Of a stretch of DNA of 64,000 nt, positions 41,210-50,603 are shown in pieces. The translations under genes were made by a program, and so were the position numbers. Position 1 is the first letter of the stretch, and each line of letters starts with the position of its first letter. The notes beneath the pieces were generated by a model, which saw only the letters and a program-made list of their open reading frames with translations, was not told the DNA's origin and made no database searches. Origin of the DNA: Rudanella paleaurantiibacter (GTDB lineage: Bacteria > Bacteroidota > Bacteroidia > Cytophagales > Spirosomataceae); assembly GCF_009184635.1 (NCBI RefSeq), contig NZ_WELI01000007.1, forward strand, positions 186,001 through 250,000, read 5' to 3'.

Positions 41210-42391
41210 ATGAAGTACACCTGGTTTACAGTAAACGCAACCCGAGGGGCAATGGTCGCGGCTGTGGTTCTGCTAATGCAGAGTTGCGGTTTTGTTAAGT
41301 CTAAATTTGGCGGAAGAGGGGGAAAAGACGGTGGTGACGTTGGTGTAATCAATGGTGAGATTACTGCTGACAAAGGCCGTAAAGGTTGGAAGCAAACTAC
41401 GCCCTACGGCATGGTGCTCGTTCCCTCAGGCTCGTTCATTATGGGTCAGGCCGACGAAGACGTGGCCGCTACCCAGATTAACATGAACCGCCGGGTAACC
41501 ATCAGCTCGTTCTACATGGACGATACCGAGGTTACCAACCATGAGTACCGCCAGTACGTCAACGCACTCCTGACCGATTCGGTATCGACTATCGGCGAGG
41601 AGGAAATCATGGCAAAGTTCTACCCGGATACGGCCGTTTGGAAAAACGACTTTACGTATCACAATGGCGACCCGATGCTGGAATATTATTATGGTCACCC
41701 AGCCTTTGATACCTACCCGGTGGTAGGGGTGAGCTGGCAGGCGGCTCAACATTTCTGCTCGTGGCGCACCAACGTGTACAATGACTTCCGGACTAAAGAA
41801 GGTCAGTTTGTGTCGCCCCGTTTCCGGTTGCCTTCTGAGGCCGAATGGGAGTGGGCCGCACGGGGTGGTAAGCAGGGAGCCAAATACCCATGGGGTAATC
41901 CCTACGTTGCCAATGGAAAAGGTTGCTACTTAGCCAACTTTAAACCACAACGCGGTAATTTCGACGCCGATGGTTATCCGTACACGGCCCCGGCCAATGC
42001 CTACAACGCCAATGATTACGGTCTGTATAACATGGCCGGTAACGTAGCCGAGTGGTGCCGCGATGCCTACGCTGACAACTCAAACGCCATTGTTTGGGAT
42101 ATGAACCCTGATAACCAGAATGCCGACGAGCCACGTAAAGTAGTTCGGGGTGGTTCATGGAAAGATATTGCCTACTACCTGGAAACCGGTACACGGTATT
42201 ACGAGTACGAGAACGCCAAGCGGTCGTATATCGGATTCCGTTGCGTGATGGACAACCTCGAAGGCCGGACCGCGTCGATGCGGGGTGGTCGGAGCGGTGG
42301 CTCACGTAGCAAGGCAACCAAAGCCAGCAGCAGCAGCAGCCGGGGTAGCAAAAGCAGCCGGGGTGGCCGTGGCAACAACAGCAAAGCTTAA
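41210..42391 (+). CDS. gldK: GldK/PorK, T9SS outer-membrane ring lipoprotein
   Basis: A 393-residue lipoprotein (lipobox LMQSC) built on the formylglycine-generating-enzyme (sulfatase-modifying factor) fold: MVLVPSGSFIMGQAD (about 68-82), DDTEVTNHEYRQYVNAL, PVVGVSWQAAQHFCSWR, RFRLPSEAEWEWAARGG, NMAGNVAEWCRDAY, RGGSWKDIAYYLETG and GFRCVMD. GldK forms the periplasmic ring with GldN under the outer membrane. A Ser/Gly/Arg-rich tail (about 355-393) is added. First gene of gldKLMN. Sulfatase activation is not expected, since this branch lacks FGE's cysteine pair. Confidence 0.95.
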   Translation: MKYTWFTVNATRGAMVAAVVLLMQSCGFVKSKFGGRGGKDGGDVGVINGEITADKGRKGWKQTTPYGMVLVPSGSFIMGQADEDVAATQINMNRRVTISSFYMDDTEVTNHEYRQYVNALLTDSVSTIGEEEIMAKFYPDTAVWKNDFTYHNGDPMLEYYYGHPAFDTYPVVGVSWQAAQHFCSWRTNVYNDFRTKEGQFVSPRFRLPSEAEWEWAARGGKQGAKYPWGNPYVANGKGCYLANFKPQRGNFDADGYPYTAPANAYNANDYGLYNMAGNVAEWCRDAYADNSNAIVWDMNPDNQNADEPRKVVRGGSWKDIAYYLETGTRYYEYENAKRSYIGFRCVMDNLEGRTASMRGGRSGGSRSKATKASSSSSRGSKSSRGGRGNNSKA

Positions 42392-42439
42392 TTCGTAATC
42401 ACAAAAACAGTTCACCATACGCTTTAATTAGCCCATCTT

Positions 42440-43261
42440 ATGGCAGCAGGAAAGAGAGTCAATTTTTTCTGGGATCGTCTCGTACCAACCATTTATAGTG
42501 CCGGAGCCGCAGTCGTAGTACTTGGGGCCATGGCCAAGATTCAACACATTACCTCGCTGGGCTGGCTCCTGACGGCCGGTCTGATTATCGAGGCTGTTAT
42601 CTTCGCTTTGTATGCTATGCAAAGCTTCCTGTTTCCTGCCGCCGGTGTCGACTATGAGTGGGAGCGGGTGTACCCCGAGCTGGCCGATGACTACAAGGGT
42701 GAGCCCCGTAAGGCCGCTGTTGCTGTTCCTCAGGCCAATGGTCTGACGGCCAACATGGACCAAATGCTGGCGCAGGCTAAGGTAACTCCCGATATTTTTG
42801 AAAAACTCGGCTCGGGCTTCCGCACGCTGTCTGATTCAGTTTCAAAAATGAAGGATCTGACGGATGCTACCGTAGCGACTAACGAGTACGCTCGGAACGT
42901 GAAAACGGCCTCGCAGTCAATCGGTGAAATGAACAAGTCATACGGCACGGCTATCACAGCTATGAACTCGATGGCTGATGCAACCACCGATGCGAAAGAC
43001 TACCGCGATCAGTTCCAGAAGGTAACCAAGAACATGGGTGCCCTGAACGCGGTGTACGAACTGGAGTTGCAGGATACAAACAAACACCTGAAGGCAATGA
43101 ACGCCTTCTATGGCAGCCTGACCTCCGCTATGGAGAACATGGCCGATGCCAGCCGCGATACGCAACAGTTCAAAAACGAACTGGCTAAACTGACGGGCAA
43201 CCTGTCGTCACTGAATAATGTGTACGGCAGCATGCTGACAGCTATGCGCGGTAATCAATAA
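42440..43261 (+). CDS. gldL: GldL/PorL, T9SS motor stator-like protein
   Basis: A 273-residue inner-membrane protein: two N-terminal helices (VPTIYSAGAAVVVLGAMAKI and GWLLTAGLIIEAVIFALYAM; the glutamate in the second is conserved), then a cytoplasmic region with repeated helix motifs, NAVYELELQDTNKHLKAMNA and SSLNNVYGSML, that form long coiled coils. GldL pentamers surround GldM dimers and convert proton flow to rotation or torque (family knowledge). It starts 48 bases after gldK and is followed by a hairpin before gldM. Confidence 0.95.
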   Translation: MAAGKRVNFFWDRLVPTIYSAGAAVVVLGAMAKIQHITSLGWLLTAGLIIEAVIFALYAMQSFLFPAAGVDYEWERVYPELADDYKGEPRKAAVAVPQANGLTANMDQMLAQAKVTPDIFEKLGSGFRTLSDSVSKMKDLTDATVATNEYARNVKTASQSIGEMNKSYGTAITAMNSMADATTDAKDYRDQFQKVTKNMGALNAVYELELQDTNKHLKAMNAFYGSLTSAMENMADASRDTQQFKNELAKLTGNLSSLNNVYGSMLTAMRGNQ

Positions 43262-43272
43262 AAGGATGCATG

Positions 43273-43327
43273 TGTCAGGTTGGGGTGTTGGCACGGTCGC
43301 TGACCGGTACGATTCGCCAACCTGACA
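43273..43327 (+). promoter_or_regulatory. Intercistronic hairpin between gldL and gldM
   Basis: TGTCAGGTTGG (43273-43283) and CCAACCTGACA (43317-43327) are perfectly complementary over 11 bases. No T-run, so likely a stability or processing element rather than a full stop. Confidence 0.55.
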
Positions 43328-43381
43328 ACACGGCAACTTTGTACTAACTCTACAACTCTTTAATTATCACTACCCCACATT

Positions 43382-44974
43382 ATGGCAGGTGGCAAAGAAA
43401 CACCCCGTCAGAAGATGATCGGGATGATGTACCTGGTTTTGACCGCGTTGCTTGCCCTGCAGGTGACATCGGCCATTCTGGAGAAATTCATCCTGATCAA
43501 TAACAGTCTGGAGCAATCGACGGGGGCTATTAATCAGGTTAACGACGCTACAATCAAAAATATCCGGGCTACGGTTGAGAAGTCTGGAAATCGCCCCGCC
43601 GATGTAGCGGTCATCCGGCAGGCCGAAGAAGTCCGTAAGATGGCATCAGAAATGATCAGCCAGATCGACGGTCTCAAGCAACGTCTGATCGAAGAAGCAG
43701 GCGGTGGTCTTGATGAAACGGGCAATATCAAAAATGCCAGTGAAGAAGAAAAAGTAGCTCAGATCATGGTGGGCCCCAACCGGAACGGTGAAGCCTATGC
43801 CCTGAAAAACCAACTGAACGGCTTTGTTACGAATCTGAGCAAGTACACTAATGCGAAGTTTGCGCCCCTGGCGGTTGATGGTAAAGAGGATGCCATTGCC
43901 AGCCGATCAGCCGAACAGCGCCGGAAAGATTTTGCTGAACTGAACTTCGCCCAGACGCCCGTGCCGGCAGCTTTGGCCGTTTTGAGCCAGAAACAGTCGG
44001 AAGTACGTCGTATTGAAGGCGAAACACTGGAAGTACTGGCTTCGAAAGTTGGTGCAGCCGATGTGAAGTTCGATAAGATTATGGCCATGCTCAGCATGGA
44101 ATCGAAGGTGGTGGTTGCAGGTACGAAGTTCAAAGGTGAGATGTTCCTGGCGGCTTCGTCGTCGGGTATTCAGCCTCGGATGAGTCTCAGTGGCGCACCT
44201 GTTCGGATGGACAATGGCCGTGGGGTAATCGAGTTTACGGCACAGGGTGGTGCGTATGACAAGAATGGTTTGGCCCGCCGGGTACTGACTGGTTCGATCT
44301 CGTACAATGCACCCGATGGAACTTCGAAAACTGTACCGCTGCAAGCCGAATACTTTGTAGCCAAACCAACGTATCAGGTTGAGACAGGTACGCTGCCTCC
44401 GCTCTATCTGGGTTGTGCTAATAAACTGAGTATTCAGAGTCCGCAGTTGGGCGCACTTTGGAACCCAAGCATTACAGCTTCGGGCGCCGACGTAATCAAC
44501 AGTGGTGAGAAAGGTAAAGTAACGGTGGTGCCAAGTGCACAAAGTGTAGCCATCAACATCAGCAACGGAGGTAACCTGTTGGGCACTGAGAAGTTCCGGG
44601 TTAACCGGGTTCCGAAACCGACGCTGGAGTATTATGTCGGTAATTCGAAAGTCGATGAGCGCCGGGGTATGTCGGCTTCCGCTGTGCGGAGCATCCGGGT
44701 AGTAGCTGTTCCTGACGAAAGCTTCAAGAACTTCAACCCCGAAGATGCCCGGTTCCGGGTAACTGGCTTCACGGTGAACCTGGCTCGCGGTAACCGTCGG
44801 GTAGGTGCTGTTACGTTGGGTTCCGGTGGTGGGTCAATTGGTAGCCTGGCTGCCGAAGCGCAACCCGGTGACCGATATGTGATAGAGGTAGAAGGGGTAC
44901 AGCGTCAGAACTTCCGGGGTGAAGTAAGTGATGTAAACATGGGTCGTCCGATTTACAACATTCCGTTGAACTAA
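43382..44974 (+). CDS. gldM: GldM/PorM, T9SS periplasmic shaft protein
   Basis: A 530-residue protein with one N-terminal membrane helix (MIGMMYLVLTALLALQVTSAILEKF, about 11-35) and a long periplasmic part of four domains: a helical D1 with NRNGEAYALKNQLNGFVTNL, then beta-sandwich domains D2-D4 up to the end, with KFRVNRVPKPTLEYYVG in D4. GldM dimers link the GldL motor to the GldK/GldN ring across the periplasm. Length matches other GldM. Third gene of gldKLMN; a hairpin follows before gldN. Confidence 0.96.
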   Translation: MAGGKETPRQKMIGMMYLVLTALLALQVTSAILEKFILINNSLEQSTGAINQVNDATIKNIRATVEKSGNRPADVAVIRQAEEVRKMASEMISQIDGLKQRLIEEAGGGLDETGNIKNASEEEKVAQIMVGPNRNGEAYALKNQLNGFVTNLSKYTNAKFAPLAVDGKEDAIASRSAEQRRKDFAELNFAQTPVPAALAVLSQKQSEVRRIEGETLEVLASKVGAADVKFDKIMAMLSMESKVVVAGTKFKGEMFLAASSSGIQPRMSLSGAPVRMDNGRGVIEFTAQGGAYDKNGLARRVLTGSISYNAPDGTSKTVPLQAEYFVAKPTYQVETGTLPPLYLGCANKLSIQSPQLGALWNPSITASGADVINSGEKGKVTVVPSAQSVAINISNGGNLLGTEKFRVNRVPKPTLEYYVGNSKVDERRGMSASAVRSIRVVAVPDESFKNFNPEDARFRVTGFTVNLARGNRRVGAVTLGSGGGSIGSLAAEAQPGDRYVIEVEGVQRQNFRGEVSDVNMGRPIYNIPLN

Positions 44975-45015
44975 ATAATCTGGCCCATTAAGCGTTATAT
45001 AGTTAGAATAAGCCG

Positions 45016-45060
45016 ATAATGGCACGGTTTTGTTAGTCAGACAGATAGCCGTGCCATTAT
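45016..45060 (+). promoter_or_regulatory. Intercistronic hairpin between gldM and gldN
   Basis: ATAATGGCACGG (45016-45027) and CCGTGCCATTAT (45049-45060) pair perfectly over 12 bases around a 21-base loop, with no T-run after it. Confidence 0.55.
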
Positions 45061-45087
45061 TGTGAAAAGTAAACCTTAGAAGCAGAC

Positions 45088-46161
45088 ATGAATCAACCGA
45101 AAAACATGCGGTTCGGCGTGGGCGCAGTAGCCATCTTGCTGCTGGCTGGTGGGAGTGCGGTAGCGCAGGAGAAGGCCAGTACGGGCGCGAATCCAATGTC
45201 GGTTCGACCCATCAACGACAATGACATCATGATGAAGAAGACCCTTTGGCGTCGGATCGACCTGAAGGAGAAGCAGAATCAATCGATGTTCTCGAAGAAT
45301 AACGAGATTTCTAAGTACCTGATGGAAGCCGTTAAGTCGGGTTTGCTGGTGGCTTATGAAAACGATTCGACACGTACGCCCATGACACCCGATAAGTTTC
45401 AGCAGAAGATTCTGATGCCGAACTCCGGGGGCGGATTGTCGAAAGAAGAAATTGAGGCCGGTTTCGGTCAGGAGGGTGCTGCCAATGCCAACGATGGCTG
45501 GGGGGCACCTGCTAAAAAAGATGCGCCGAAGGCAGCTGCTAAAACAACTGACGACGGTTGGGGCGCTCCGGCACCCAAGAAGAAAGCAGAACCCGTCGAC
45601 GATGGCTGGGGGGCTCCGGCACCCAAGAAGAAGGCAGTAGCCTCGTCGAAGAAAGGTGCTAAAGGCAAAGCAACCAAACCGGCTCCGGCTACGGTGGTGG
45701 CTGCGGCTCCGGTTGATACGGTAAAAGCAGCGCCGGCTTTTCAGGGCGACGAGTACTTTGCCCGTGACCTGAATATTCTGGAGATCAAAGAAGACTGGAT
45801 TTTTGACCGCAAGCGCTCACGTTTGTACTACGATATCCAGACTGTGACGCTTTACTTGCCTGCTGATAAGAACCCGGCTGGTTTGGAAGTGCCCGTGGCA
45901 TCGTTCAAATATGCTGATCTGGACAAACTGTTCCGGTCAGATCCGAAGAAATTTGTGTGGTACAACCCGCAAAACCAGGCTCAGCATAAAAACCTGGCCG
46001 ACGCCTTTGATCTTCGTTTGTTCTACGGTCGTATTACCAAAGTATCAAACCCCGAAGATAAAGATCTTGTGGGCGTTTACGGCGACCGTGAAGGCTTGTT
46101 GAAGTCAATTCAGACCGAACATGAGCTGATGGAGATGGAGCACGGCTTGTGGGAATACTAA
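45088..46161 (+). CDS. gldN: GldN/PorN, T9SS ring protein with WGAP repeats
   Basis: A 357-residue protein with a signal peptide (ending GGSAVAQ). The conserved GldN regions are NDNDIMMKKTLWRRIDLKEKQ (about 45-65, split by me from a longer motif), the central YLMEAVKSGLLVAYENDS, and EDWIFDRKRSRLYYDIQ to KFVWYNPQN in the C-terminal half. GldN joins GldK in the periplasmic ring. Unusual: between about 135 and 215 there is an inserted segment with three copies of DGWGAPA plus lysines and a following Lys/Ala/Pro stretch. Last gene of the cluster; terminator follows. Confidence 0.95.
   Translation: MNQPKNMRFGVGAVAILLLAGGSAVAQEKASTGANPMSVRPINDNDIMMKKTLWRRIDLKEKQNQSMFSKNNEISKYLMEAVKSGLLVAYENDSTRTPMTPDKFQQKILMPNSGGGLSKEEIEAGFGQEGAANANDGWGAPAKKDAPKAAAKTTDDGWGAPAPKKKAEPVDDGWGAPAPKKKAVASSKKGAKGKATKPAPATVVAAAPVDTVKAAPAFQGDEYFARDLNILEIKEDWIFDRKRSRLYYDIQTVTLYLPADKNPAGLEVPVASFKYADLDKLFRSDPKKFVWYNPQNQAQHKNLADAFDLRLFYGRITKVSNPEDKDLVGVYGDREGLLKSIQTEHELMEMEHGLWEY
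45490..45618 (+). repeat. Three imperfect copies of the D-G-W-G-A-P repeat in gldN
   Basis: 21-base copies at 45490-45510, 45550-45570 and 45598-45618; the second and third continue with the same APKKKA codons. Period 60 then 48 bases, always in frame. Confidence 0.8.
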
Positions 46162-46176
46162 GCTAAAAGACTATTA

Positions 46177-46210
46177 CGACAAAAGCCCGGTTGAACCGGG
46201 CTTTTGTCGT
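46177..46210. terminator. Bidirectional terminator between gldN and uvrC
   Basis: Arms 46177-46190 and 46196-46209 pair perfectly over 14 bases. Confidence 0.9.
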
Positions 46211-46234
46211 TTAAACAGAATGCTGTTTGCGTTG

Positions 46235-48052
46235 CTACGTATTTTCAATTCCGGCAAAGTACTCCTTCACTTTCCGCGCTTTATCGGTCCCCACAACCTC
46301 GGCAATTTGCTCAACCGGGGCCTCCCGAATCTTTTTGACGCCTTTGAAGTAGGTCAGCAAGCGGGCGGCTGTTTTCTTGCCTATTCCTTCGATGTTTTCC
46401 AACTCGCTAATCAGGCTGTTTCGGCTCCGTTTATCGCGGTGGTAGGTAATAGCAAACCGGTGCGCTTCGTCGCGGATACGTTGAATTAGTTTGAGCGATT
46501 CTGACTTTTTATCGATGTACAGCGGCAGGCTATCTTCTGGGAAATAGATCTCTTCGAGCCGCTTGGCGATGCCAATAATCGGTACTTTGCCGTACAGGTC
46601 GAGCGCTTTGAGGGCGTCGCAGGCGGCACTGAGCTGCCCTTTGCCACCGTCAATCACAATCAGATCAGGTAGACCCGTTTGCTCGTCCAGCACCCGGCTG
46701 TACCGGCGGGTAACTACCTCGTGCATACTGGCAAAGTCGTTGGGACCTACCACGGTTTTAATTGAAAAATGGCGATACTCTTTATTCGCTGGCTTGCCAT
46801 CGATGAAACAAACCATAGCCGATACCGGGTTTGTGCCCTGAATATTGGAGTTATCAAAACACTCGATACGTCGGGGTAATGATTTCAATTGAAGGTCTTG
46901 CTTCAACTTAATCAGAACCCGGTCTTTCTTACTCGCACTCGCTGTAGCCTCGGCCGCTGCCCGGTCCTGACGCTCACGTCGGAAATACAGCACGTTTTTG
47001 AGCGACATGTCGAGCAGTTTCTTCTTATCGCCAATCTGCGGAATCGTAATTTCAGCCTTCAGGTCTACATCGAGCGGAATATTGGTCATGATTTCCTTCG
47101 CCGTGCTACCGTATTGCCCACGAAATTCGACAATCATCATGGCCAGAATATCGGCATCGGTTTCATCAAGCTTCTTCTTGACCTCCACTGTGTGCGTTTG
47201 GATAATAGTCCCGTTGACGACCTTCATGAAGTTCACGTACGCGCAGCTTTCGTCGGAGGCAATGGTAAACACGTCGGCATCGGCAATTTTGGGGTTTACC
47301 ACCGTCGATTTGCTCTGGAACCGCTGCAACACATCCATTTTGTCTTTGTACTGCTGCGCCTGCTCAAATGCCAGGGTTTCGGCCGCTTCGACCATTCGGT
47401 TGCGGAAATACTCCTGCGCGGGCTTTAGTTGCCCTTTCAGAATCGAGTGCACCTGCTCAATATCGCGGTCGTAATCGGGCTCCGATTGCTTGCCTTCACA
47501 AGGCCCTTTGCAGTTGCCAATATGGTATTCCAGGCAGACCTTAAACTTGCCAGCCTCGATATTTTCCTGCGTCAGGTTGTAGTTGCAGGTGCGGATGGTA
47601 AACAACTGGCTGAACATTTCCAGCACGGTGTACATCGGCTTCAGATTGGCGTAGGGGCCGTAAAAGGTTCCGAGTTTCCGGTCGATGCGCCGGGTGGTAA
47701 TTACGCGCGGAAATGGCTCGTTGGTTACGCAAATGAACGGGTACGTTTTATCGTCACGAAGCAAAATGTTGTACTTCGGCAGGTACCGTTTTATCAGCTG
47801 GTTTTCGAGCAGGAGGGCGTCAAATTCGGTGTGTACAATCGTGAACTCGATTTTCCGAATCTGGCTGACAAGTCGCAACGTTTTCCGGTCGTGTTGCCGT
47901 GAGTTGGTAAAATAGCTGCTAACCCGGTTACGCAGGTCTTTGGCCTTACCCACATAAATTACCTCGCCTGTAGCGTCGAAATACCGATACACACCCGGCT
48001 CGTGCGGAATCCGGGCCAGCTCAGTTTTGTAATCGAATTGAGGATTAGCCAT
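46235..48052 (-). CDS. uvrC: Excinuclease ABC subunit C
   Basis: A 605-residue UvrC, which makes both incisions in nucleotide excision repair. The GIY-YIG nuclease domain lies at about 12-95 (PGVYRYFDATGEVIYVGKAKDLRNR), the UvrB-binding UVR region around 200-240, the RNase H-like nuclease about 370-520 (IECFDNSNIQGTNPVSA, DLIVIDGGKGQLSA), and the tandem HhH at the end (LENIEGIGKKTAARLLTYF). In this strand order uvrC follows the penicillin-binding protein gene with a hairpin in the 140-base gap. Confidence 0.97.
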   Translation of the reverse strand: MANPQFDYKTELARIPHEPGVYRYFDATGEVIYVGKAKDLRNRVSSYFTNSRQHDRKTLRLVSQIRKIEFTIVHTEFDALLLENQLIKRYLPKYNILLRDDKTYPFICVTNEPFPRVITTRRIDRKLGTFYGPYANLKPMYTVLEMFSQLFTIRTCNYNLTQENIEAGKFKVCLEYHIGNCKGPCEGKQSEPDYDRDIEQVHSILKGQLKPAQEYFRNRMVEAAETLAFEQAQQYKDKMDVLQRFQSKSTVVNPKIADADVFTIASDESCAYVNFMKVVNGTIIQTHTVEVKKKLDETDADILAMMIVEFRGQYGSTAKEIMTNIPLDVDLKAEITIPQIGDKKKLLDMSLKNVLYFRRERQDRAAAEATASASKKDRVLIKLKQDLQLKSLPRRIECFDNSNIQGTNPVSAMVCFIDGKPANKEYRHFSIKTVVGPNDFASMHEVVTRRYSRVLDEQTGLPDLIVIDGGKGQLSAACDALKALDLYGKVPIIGIAKRLEEIYFPEDSLPLYIDKKSESLKLIQRIRDEAHRFAITYHRDKRSRNSLISELENIEGIGKKTAARLLTYFKGVKKIREAPVEQIAEVVGTDKARKVKEYFAGIENT

Positions 48053-48078
48053 TGCTTATCAACAAAAAGTAAAACAGA

Positions 48079-48161
48079 ACGCGGATGACGCAGATTGAGC
48101 AGATTCGCACAGGTTTCTAAAGAAAAGCCGTGTAAATCTCCGCTATCCGCGTTATCCGCGT
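48079..48161. repeat. Word-repeat hairpin between the penicillin-binding protein gene and uvrC
   Basis: Arms 48079-48110 and 48130-48161 (32 bases) are complementary at about 25 positions; the unit is ACGCGGATGACGC and its variants, a word seen in intergenic repeats of several bacterial phyla. Loop of 19 bases. Confidence 0.7.
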
Positions 48162-48193
48162 GCCATTGTTTAACGACCCTCAGGTCAAAAAAG

Positions 48194-50536
48194 TTACTGC
48201 AAAATGCCCTCCTCTTCCTGGGTGGTTACCTTGGGCGGAATGTACCGTTGCGTGGAGTCAATGTAGTAACCACCGCAGTCGATTTTGTACTTGTCGGGCT
48301 TGCGGAACCGTTCGGGTTTATAGCGGGTCAGAGCAGGGTCTTTGTACACGCGCTGCATGTATAAGGCCCAGGCGGGCATAGCCACACGGGCTCCCTGACC
48401 GTATTCGATATTGCGGAAGTGAATACTCCGGTCGTCGCCCCCCACCCACAGGCCCGAAACTAGATTCTGGGTCATACCCATAAACCAGCCGTCAGAGTAG
48501 TTGGAGGTTGTACCGGTTTTGGCCGCAATCTCATTGCCACCGTCGAGGAGCTTGTACTGGCTCCGTAGCCGGGCCGAGGTTCCGTTGGGCTCCTCCACGG
48601 CCCCACGCATCAGGTACAGCATGTCGTACGCCCGCGACGCATTGATTTCCTGATTTGCTAATGGGCCAAAGCTGGCCAAGACGTTGCCGTCTTTATCCCG
48701 AATATCCAGAATGAGCAGAGGTTTAACCCGGTAGCCGCCGTTAGCAAACGCACAATAGGCCCCTACCATTTCAAACACCGTGACATCGCTCGTACCCAGG
48801 CAAAGTGTGGGATTGGCCGTGAGTGGACTCTGAATGCCCAGCCGTTTGGCATAATCCACTACGGTTTCAGATTTGGTTTTCTTGATCAACTGGGCGCTTA
48901 CCGTATTGATCGACTGACCCAGTGCTTCGCGCAGCGACAGGCTCCGGTAGCTGTATTTGCCGTTCGAGTTTTTGGGTGTCCAGGCCGGGCCGCCGTTGTT
49001 GTCTTCGCCCCGCGCAAACGTGGTGGGCTGATCGGTAAACTGGTCGCAAGGGGTTATGAATGCTTTGTCGATGGCTGCCAGGTACACAAACGGTTTGAAC
49101 GTTGAGCCCGGTTGCCGACGGCTTTGCCGCACGTGATCAAACTTCATGTACTTGAAGTTGATACCGCCCACCCAGGCTTTTACCTGTCCGGTATTGGGGT
49201 CCATCGACATGAAACCCACGTTGAGCAATCGCTTGTAATAGCGAATCGAGTCGAGCGGGCTGAGGGTGGTATCTTTTTCGTTTTTCTTGCCCCCGTACGT
49301 GAAAACCTTCATTTTTACCGGCTTCCGCATTTCACGCCAGATAGCCTCTTTGTCGTCGCCGTATTCTTTCACGAGGCTTTTGTACCGGGCCGTACGTTTA
49401 GCCACCTGCTCAATGAAGCCCGGTATTTCGACAAACTTGTCTGTCCGCTCATCTTTCTTAACCCAGGGATTCCGGCCGCGCCAGTGTTCGTAAAATTTGC
49501 GTTGCTGATCGCGCATATGCTCCATCACACTCGCTTCGGCATAAGCCTGCATCCGCGAATCAATCGATGTGCGGATTTTAAGACCGCTACTGTACAGGTC
49601 AAGCTCGGTGCCGTTGTTTTCGTTGTATTCTTTGATCCATCGTTGCAGGTCGTCTTTGATAACCGCCCGGAAATAAGCTGCCATACCCGTGTTCTGGTTC
49701 TCAACGCTAAAATCCAGTTTTAGAGGTTTCTCGCGGTAGGTCGCAAACTGCGCGTCGGTCAGAAAACCGTATTTTTTCATCTGCCCCAGTACCACATTTC
49801 GCCGTTGAATGGCCCGTTCCTCGTGGGTACGGGGGTTATACAACGATGGGTTCTGAAGCATACCGACCAGCAGCGCACCTTCTTCCACATTCAGTTGCCA
49901 CGGCTCTTTACCAAAATACGTTTTGGTCGCAGTTTTGATCCCGTAGGTATTGTTCCCAAACGAAACGGTGTTCAGGTACATCATCAGAATTTCCTGCTTC
50001 GTATAGTTTCGTTCGAGCCGCACGGCCAGAATCCACTCCTTTGTTTTTGAGATGACCGTGCTCACCAGCGGAATATGCCCCAGCCAGCCCCGGTACTTTT
50101 CGGCCCGGGTTTCAAACAGGTTCTTGGCGGTTTGCTGCGTCAGCGTACTGCCGCCCCCTTTTCCGCCAAAAGGCAAAATACCCGAAACGGCCCGGAACAA
50201 AGAGCGCGGGTCGATACCCGAATGCCGGGTAAACCGGGCGTCCTCGGTGGCAATGAGTGCCGAAATCACATTGGGCGATACCTGTGTAATTTCGATGGGT
50301 GTTCGGTTTTCGGTATAATACTTACCCAGAATGACGCCGTCTTCGGAGTAGAGTTCTGAAGCAACTTCGCTCTGTGGATTTTCGAGGGCTTTGAGGCTGG
50401 GCATACCGCCAAACAGCCAGAGAAAGTTGTAGCTGACGGCAAAAATGTAGAAAACGAGTAACGCCAGACCAAGTAAGGCATAGCGCCAGAGTCGTTTGAT
50501 GATGGTTCGGTACGGGCCAGAAGCAAGTTCGAGCAT
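48194..50536 (-). CDS. mrcA: Class A penicillin-binding protein 1A
   Basis: A 780-residue bifunctional peptidoglycan synthase with one N-terminal membrane helix (LWRYALLGLALLVFYIFAV). The GT51 transglycosylase domain (about 55-235) has Glu98 in ALIATEDARF and GGSTLTQQTAKNL. The transpeptidase domain carries Ser478-x-x-Lys481 (GSTFKPF), the SxN motif (QSINTVS) and KTG (AAKTGTTSN). It builds and crosslinks glycan strands. Oriented toward uvrC downstream. Assignment is secure. Confidence 0.95.
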   Translation of the reverse strand: MLELASGPYRTIIKRLWRYALLGLALLVFYIFAVSYNFLWLFGGMPSLKALENPQSEVASELYSEDGVILGKYYTENRTPIEITQVSPNVISALIATEDARFTRHSGIDPRSLFRAVSGILPFGGKGGGSTLTQQTAKNLFETRAEKYRGWLGHIPLVSTVISKTKEWILAVRLERNYTKQEILMMYLNTVSFGNNTYGIKTATKTYFGKEPWQLNVEEGALLVGMLQNPSLYNPRTHEERAIQRRNVVLGQMKKYGFLTDAQFATYREKPLKLDFSVENQNTGMAAYFRAVIKDDLQRWIKEYNENNGTELDLYSSGLKIRTSIDSRMQAYAEASVMEHMRDQQRKFYEHWRGRNPWVKKDERTDKFVEIPGFIEQVAKRTARYKSLVKEYGDDKEAIWREMRKPVKMKVFTYGGKKNEKDTTLSPLDSIRYYKRLLNVGFMSMDPNTGQVKAWVGGINFKYMKFDHVRQSRRQPGSTFKPFVYLAAIDKAFITPCDQFTDQPTTFARGEDNNGGPAWTPKNSNGKYSYRSLSLREALGQSINTVSAQLIKKTKSETVVDYAKRLGIQSPLTANPTLCLGTSDVTVFEMVGAYCAFANGGYRVKPLLILDIRDKDGNVLASFGPLANQEINASRAYDMLYLMRGAVEEPNGTSARLRSQYKLLDGGNEIAAKTGTTSNYSDGWFMGMTQNLVSGLWVGGDDRSIHFRNIEYGQGARVAMPAWALYMQRVYKDPALTRYKPERFRKPDKYKIDCGGYYIDSTQRYIPPKVTTQEEEGILQ

Positions 50537-50603
50537 TGAATGTTGGGTCGTTAGATCTTGGATGGCAGACTATGGATTGGGTTCTATCCAGCCATTAAAC
50601 TCA

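Noticed and set aside
41210-42391. gldK considered as a true formylglycine-generating enzyme for the sulfatase
   Set aside because: The fold is shared, but gene order with gldLMN and the lipobox identify GldK, and this branch lacks the catalytic cysteine pair.
45490-45618. Spaced repeats considered as a CRISPR-like array
   Set aside because: The copies are in frame within gldN, encode DGWGAP and have unequal spacing.
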